A model generated the notes under the pieces. It worked only from the letters and a program-made list of their open reading frames with translations. It did no database searches and had not been told where the DNA came from. From Elizabethkingia sp. YR214 (GTDB lineage: Bacteria; Bacteroidota; Bacteroidia; Flavobacteriales; Weeksellaceae), in NCBI RefSeq assembly GCF_003058195.1, contig NZ_QBUH01000012.1:1-64000 (forward strand): DNA of 64,000 nt, given 5' to 3'. How positions within the stretch are numbered: position 1 is the first letter of the stretch; each line of letters opens with the position of its first letter. A program made the translations under genes and the position numbers. Shown one piece after another: positions 62,594 through 64,000 of this stretch.

Positions 62594-62968
62594 TTACCCC
62601 CATGCAAGCGTGCAATTCTTAAAATCAAGCCGCTTCAAGTCGGCTTCTGGTATCAGTACGCTGAATACACCATCATCGTTAAAGCCATTCTCTCCTATCT
62701 GGTGCAAAAGTATCTTATCCGAAAATGTGATTTCCTTTATTTCTTTTTTCATCATATTGGCAATGTATATAAATACCGAATATTTTTGATGTGTTTGTCC
62801 CGGCAAAATAATTCCAGATCAAACCGTCTTCATTGGCATCTTCCTTCTCTTATTCATTCTTTGCCCGGCGGAAACGTTCTTTAAACGACTCTTTATCTAC
62901 GGAAATTTTATCGATCAAAACTCCCAGGAAAAGATGGTCGATCTCAAAATATCCTCTCCATTGGCTAT
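62594..62968 (-). pseudogene. Remnant of an unrecognised gene
   Basis: On the minus strand a frame beginning YFEIDHLFLGVLIDKISVDK runs to a TAA at about 62852, resumes as EKEDANEDGLIWNYFAGTNT and then must shift frame to continue as ANMMKKEIKEITFSDKILLH and VFSVLIPEADLKRLDFKNCT to a stop at 62594. One stop and one frameshift break it. The parent is a soluble protein, not recognised. Confidence 0.55.
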
Positions 62969-62975
62969 GCTTATA

Positions 62976-63398
62976 TCACCTGCTTAAATTAAAAGTCTGC
63001 TTCAGCGTATAGGCTTTTTTGACTTCTATCAATTCAAAAACCAGCTTATTTTTAGTAAGTTCTTTTATCGTACAGACATTGTCGCTGACTCTGAGTATGG
63101 TCTGATTTTCAATGCTGTAAGGTTCAACGATTTCACCACTTTCATTCCTGTTATAATACAGGTTTCCGTCCGTGCGAAAGTCAAAATAATCTCCTTAAAT
63201 CCCTGGTTTAGTAATGACCTCCACCGGAAGAGATGGTCGGATCGTTTTAGTTACTTCTGAATCCAGTTTCCATTTGCCTAATATTTTGGATTTAACCGTG
63301 GCTGTGGAATTTTCCACCATAGATTCATCTTTTGAACATCCTGTTATCATAATGATCGATAATGATGCTAAGAGGATGAAGTATATTATCTTTTTCAT
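62976..63398 (-). pseudogene. Lipocalin-like lipoprotein gene broken by one stop codon
   Basis: The lipobox MITGC (Cys21) with SKDES (a good surface-export signal) and SKILGKWKLDSEVT start a protein like the 62065-62490 gene. A TAA at 63195-63197 interrupts it after 67 residues, but the same frame goes on without a break as GDYFDFRTDGNLYYNRNESG to a TGA at 62976-62978. One changed codon would restore a 140-residue lipocalin-like protein. It could be a recent pseudogene or a sequencing error. Confidence 0.8.
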
Positions 63399-63503
63399 TC
63401 TATTATAGTTTTAAATTCCTACCAAGCAGTATCAAATTTCTAATCAATTCTCTTGCCGGGCGATTATTACTGGCGGATAAATCTTTATTCAACATCACTT
63501 TTA

Positions 63504-64000
63504 CTACTCAATAAGGTACTTTAAAGAAAGAATATAATACTTATCTTCATCAGGACGGTAATGGTCAGTATCTTCCACCTCTTCATTGGTAACAGAATAA
63601 TCAATAACAGTCTGTAGAATCCCTAATTTTTCGCCCATTAAAGCCGCTACTTTTTCGGCGCGCTCCTTTCCATTAGTTAGAGCCGCAGCTATTATTCTGG
63701 AAAAATCCTTTACCGGTAGGTAAGTGACACGGCGGGCAATAATAGAAACGCTGCCTGATTTATTATCGATAAGTTGATTAAGCGCCATTATTTCTTCTGA
63801 CGAGGCTGTTTCAACGCTATATGTAGTACCATTAGTACCATAACTTCCATACTGAACCAATGCATACGAAAGTTTGTTTTCCTTAAACCTCCCGGTATCA
63901 AATCCCGCTGCTTTGGCTTTATCTAAAAAAGTTTTTTTTAACTGATCTAACGACCTCTTCTCTTCGCTATCGGATGAATCTTCGGTTATCACAATATCAA
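63504..64000 (-). CDS. SIMPL (DUF541)-domain protein, 5' part beyond the window
   Basis: The frame is still open at the last base, so the first residue given by a GTG at 63990-63992 is not the real start. The visible part follows the SIMPL/DUF541 pattern: helices with LDQLKKTFLDKAKAAGFDTG, then a VSIIARRVTYLPVKDFSRI strand and the typical NGKERAEKVAALMGEKLGIL helix before the end strand. SIMPL proteins are periplasmic, ring-forming proteins of stress or signalling role. Confidence 0.82.
   Translation of the reverse strand, partial: DIVITEDSSDSEEKRSLDQLKKTFLDKAKAAGFDTGRFKENKLSYALVQYGSYGTNGTTYSVETASSEEIMALNQLIDNKSGSVSIIARRVTYLPVKDFSRIIAAALTNGKERAEKVAALMGEKLGILQTVIDYSVTNEEVEDTDHYRPDEDKYYILSLKYLIE

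Noticed and set aside
62375-62884. A 169-codon plus frame over the lipocalin-like gene start and the remnant
   Set aside because: It is antisense to a lipoprotein signal and to fragments that make better sense on the minus strand.
1-64000. CRISPR arrays, rRNA genes, further tRNAs
   Set aside because: I looked for regular direct repeats with spacers, rRNA core sequences and cloverleaf patterns; only the tRNA at 8007-8080 was found.

Overview
This is a 64 kb stretch of a Bacteroidota chromosome, most likely a Weeksellaceae flavobacterium such as Elizabethkingia or Chryseobacterium. The grounds are the low GC content, the flavobacterial -7 box TAnnTTTG in front of many genes, Bacteroidota-specific families (HYC_CC_PP protein, DUF6268 barrel, DUF349 protein, CopA-CopB-like fusion) and surface-lipoprotein signals. 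The genus is an inference; no rRNA or other marker is present.

Layout. 1-8000: AT-rich accessory DNA ending at the 3' end of a CAU-anticodon tRNA. It holds a transposase tail, small exported proteins, an XRE regulator, an antirepressor-like protein, an SF3 primase-helicase and an excisionase-like HTH protein; no integrase lies inside the window. 8007-23276: core genes: tRNA, methylmalonyl-CoA epimerase, rbfA, lolE-like permease, aroE, DUF349 protein, ribD, YigZ protein, a TPP-riboswitch-controlled PnuC-family transporter, ffh, TM2 protein, aldo/keto reductase, an NhaC-family transporter behind a compact S-box-like leader, pentapeptide protein, GNAT and MFS. 23304-26875: copper module (HYC_CC_PP, DUF3347, multicopper oxidase with a fused barrel-like tail). 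27000-39205: M28 peptidase, then a cobalamin riboswitch followed by prpBCD and by the valine-catabolic run mmsA, acyl-CoA dehydrogenase, hydrolase, mmsB, enoyl-CoA hydratase and queH. 39315-51907: mixed accessory genes, including GT32, a lipoprotein barnase without barstar, a GIY-YIG-like protein, an AraC-led operon, DUF4382, a beta-helix protein with its own AraC regulator, and an acetyltransferase. 52105-53818: decayed genes. 54009-64000: a one-direction (minus) run of exported, membrane and immunity-like proteins (Sel1 repeats, SUKH-like, DUF1266-like, WG-like, lipocalin-like) with further pseudogenes, ending in a SIMPL protein cut by the window edge.

How it works together. Valine degradation ends in propionyl-CoA. 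The window carries the B12-independent route for it (methylcitrate cycle, prpBCD) behind a B12 riboswitch, and one enzyme of the B12-dependent route (methylmalonyl-CoA epimerase). This suggests that B12 status chooses the route. Three metabolite-sensing leaders are recognisable (TPP, cobalamin, SAM-like). The SAM-like one is the best candidate for something under-described: it keeps the S-box ligand-core sequences but appears to lack the kink-turn, the pseudoknot arm and the fourth helix.
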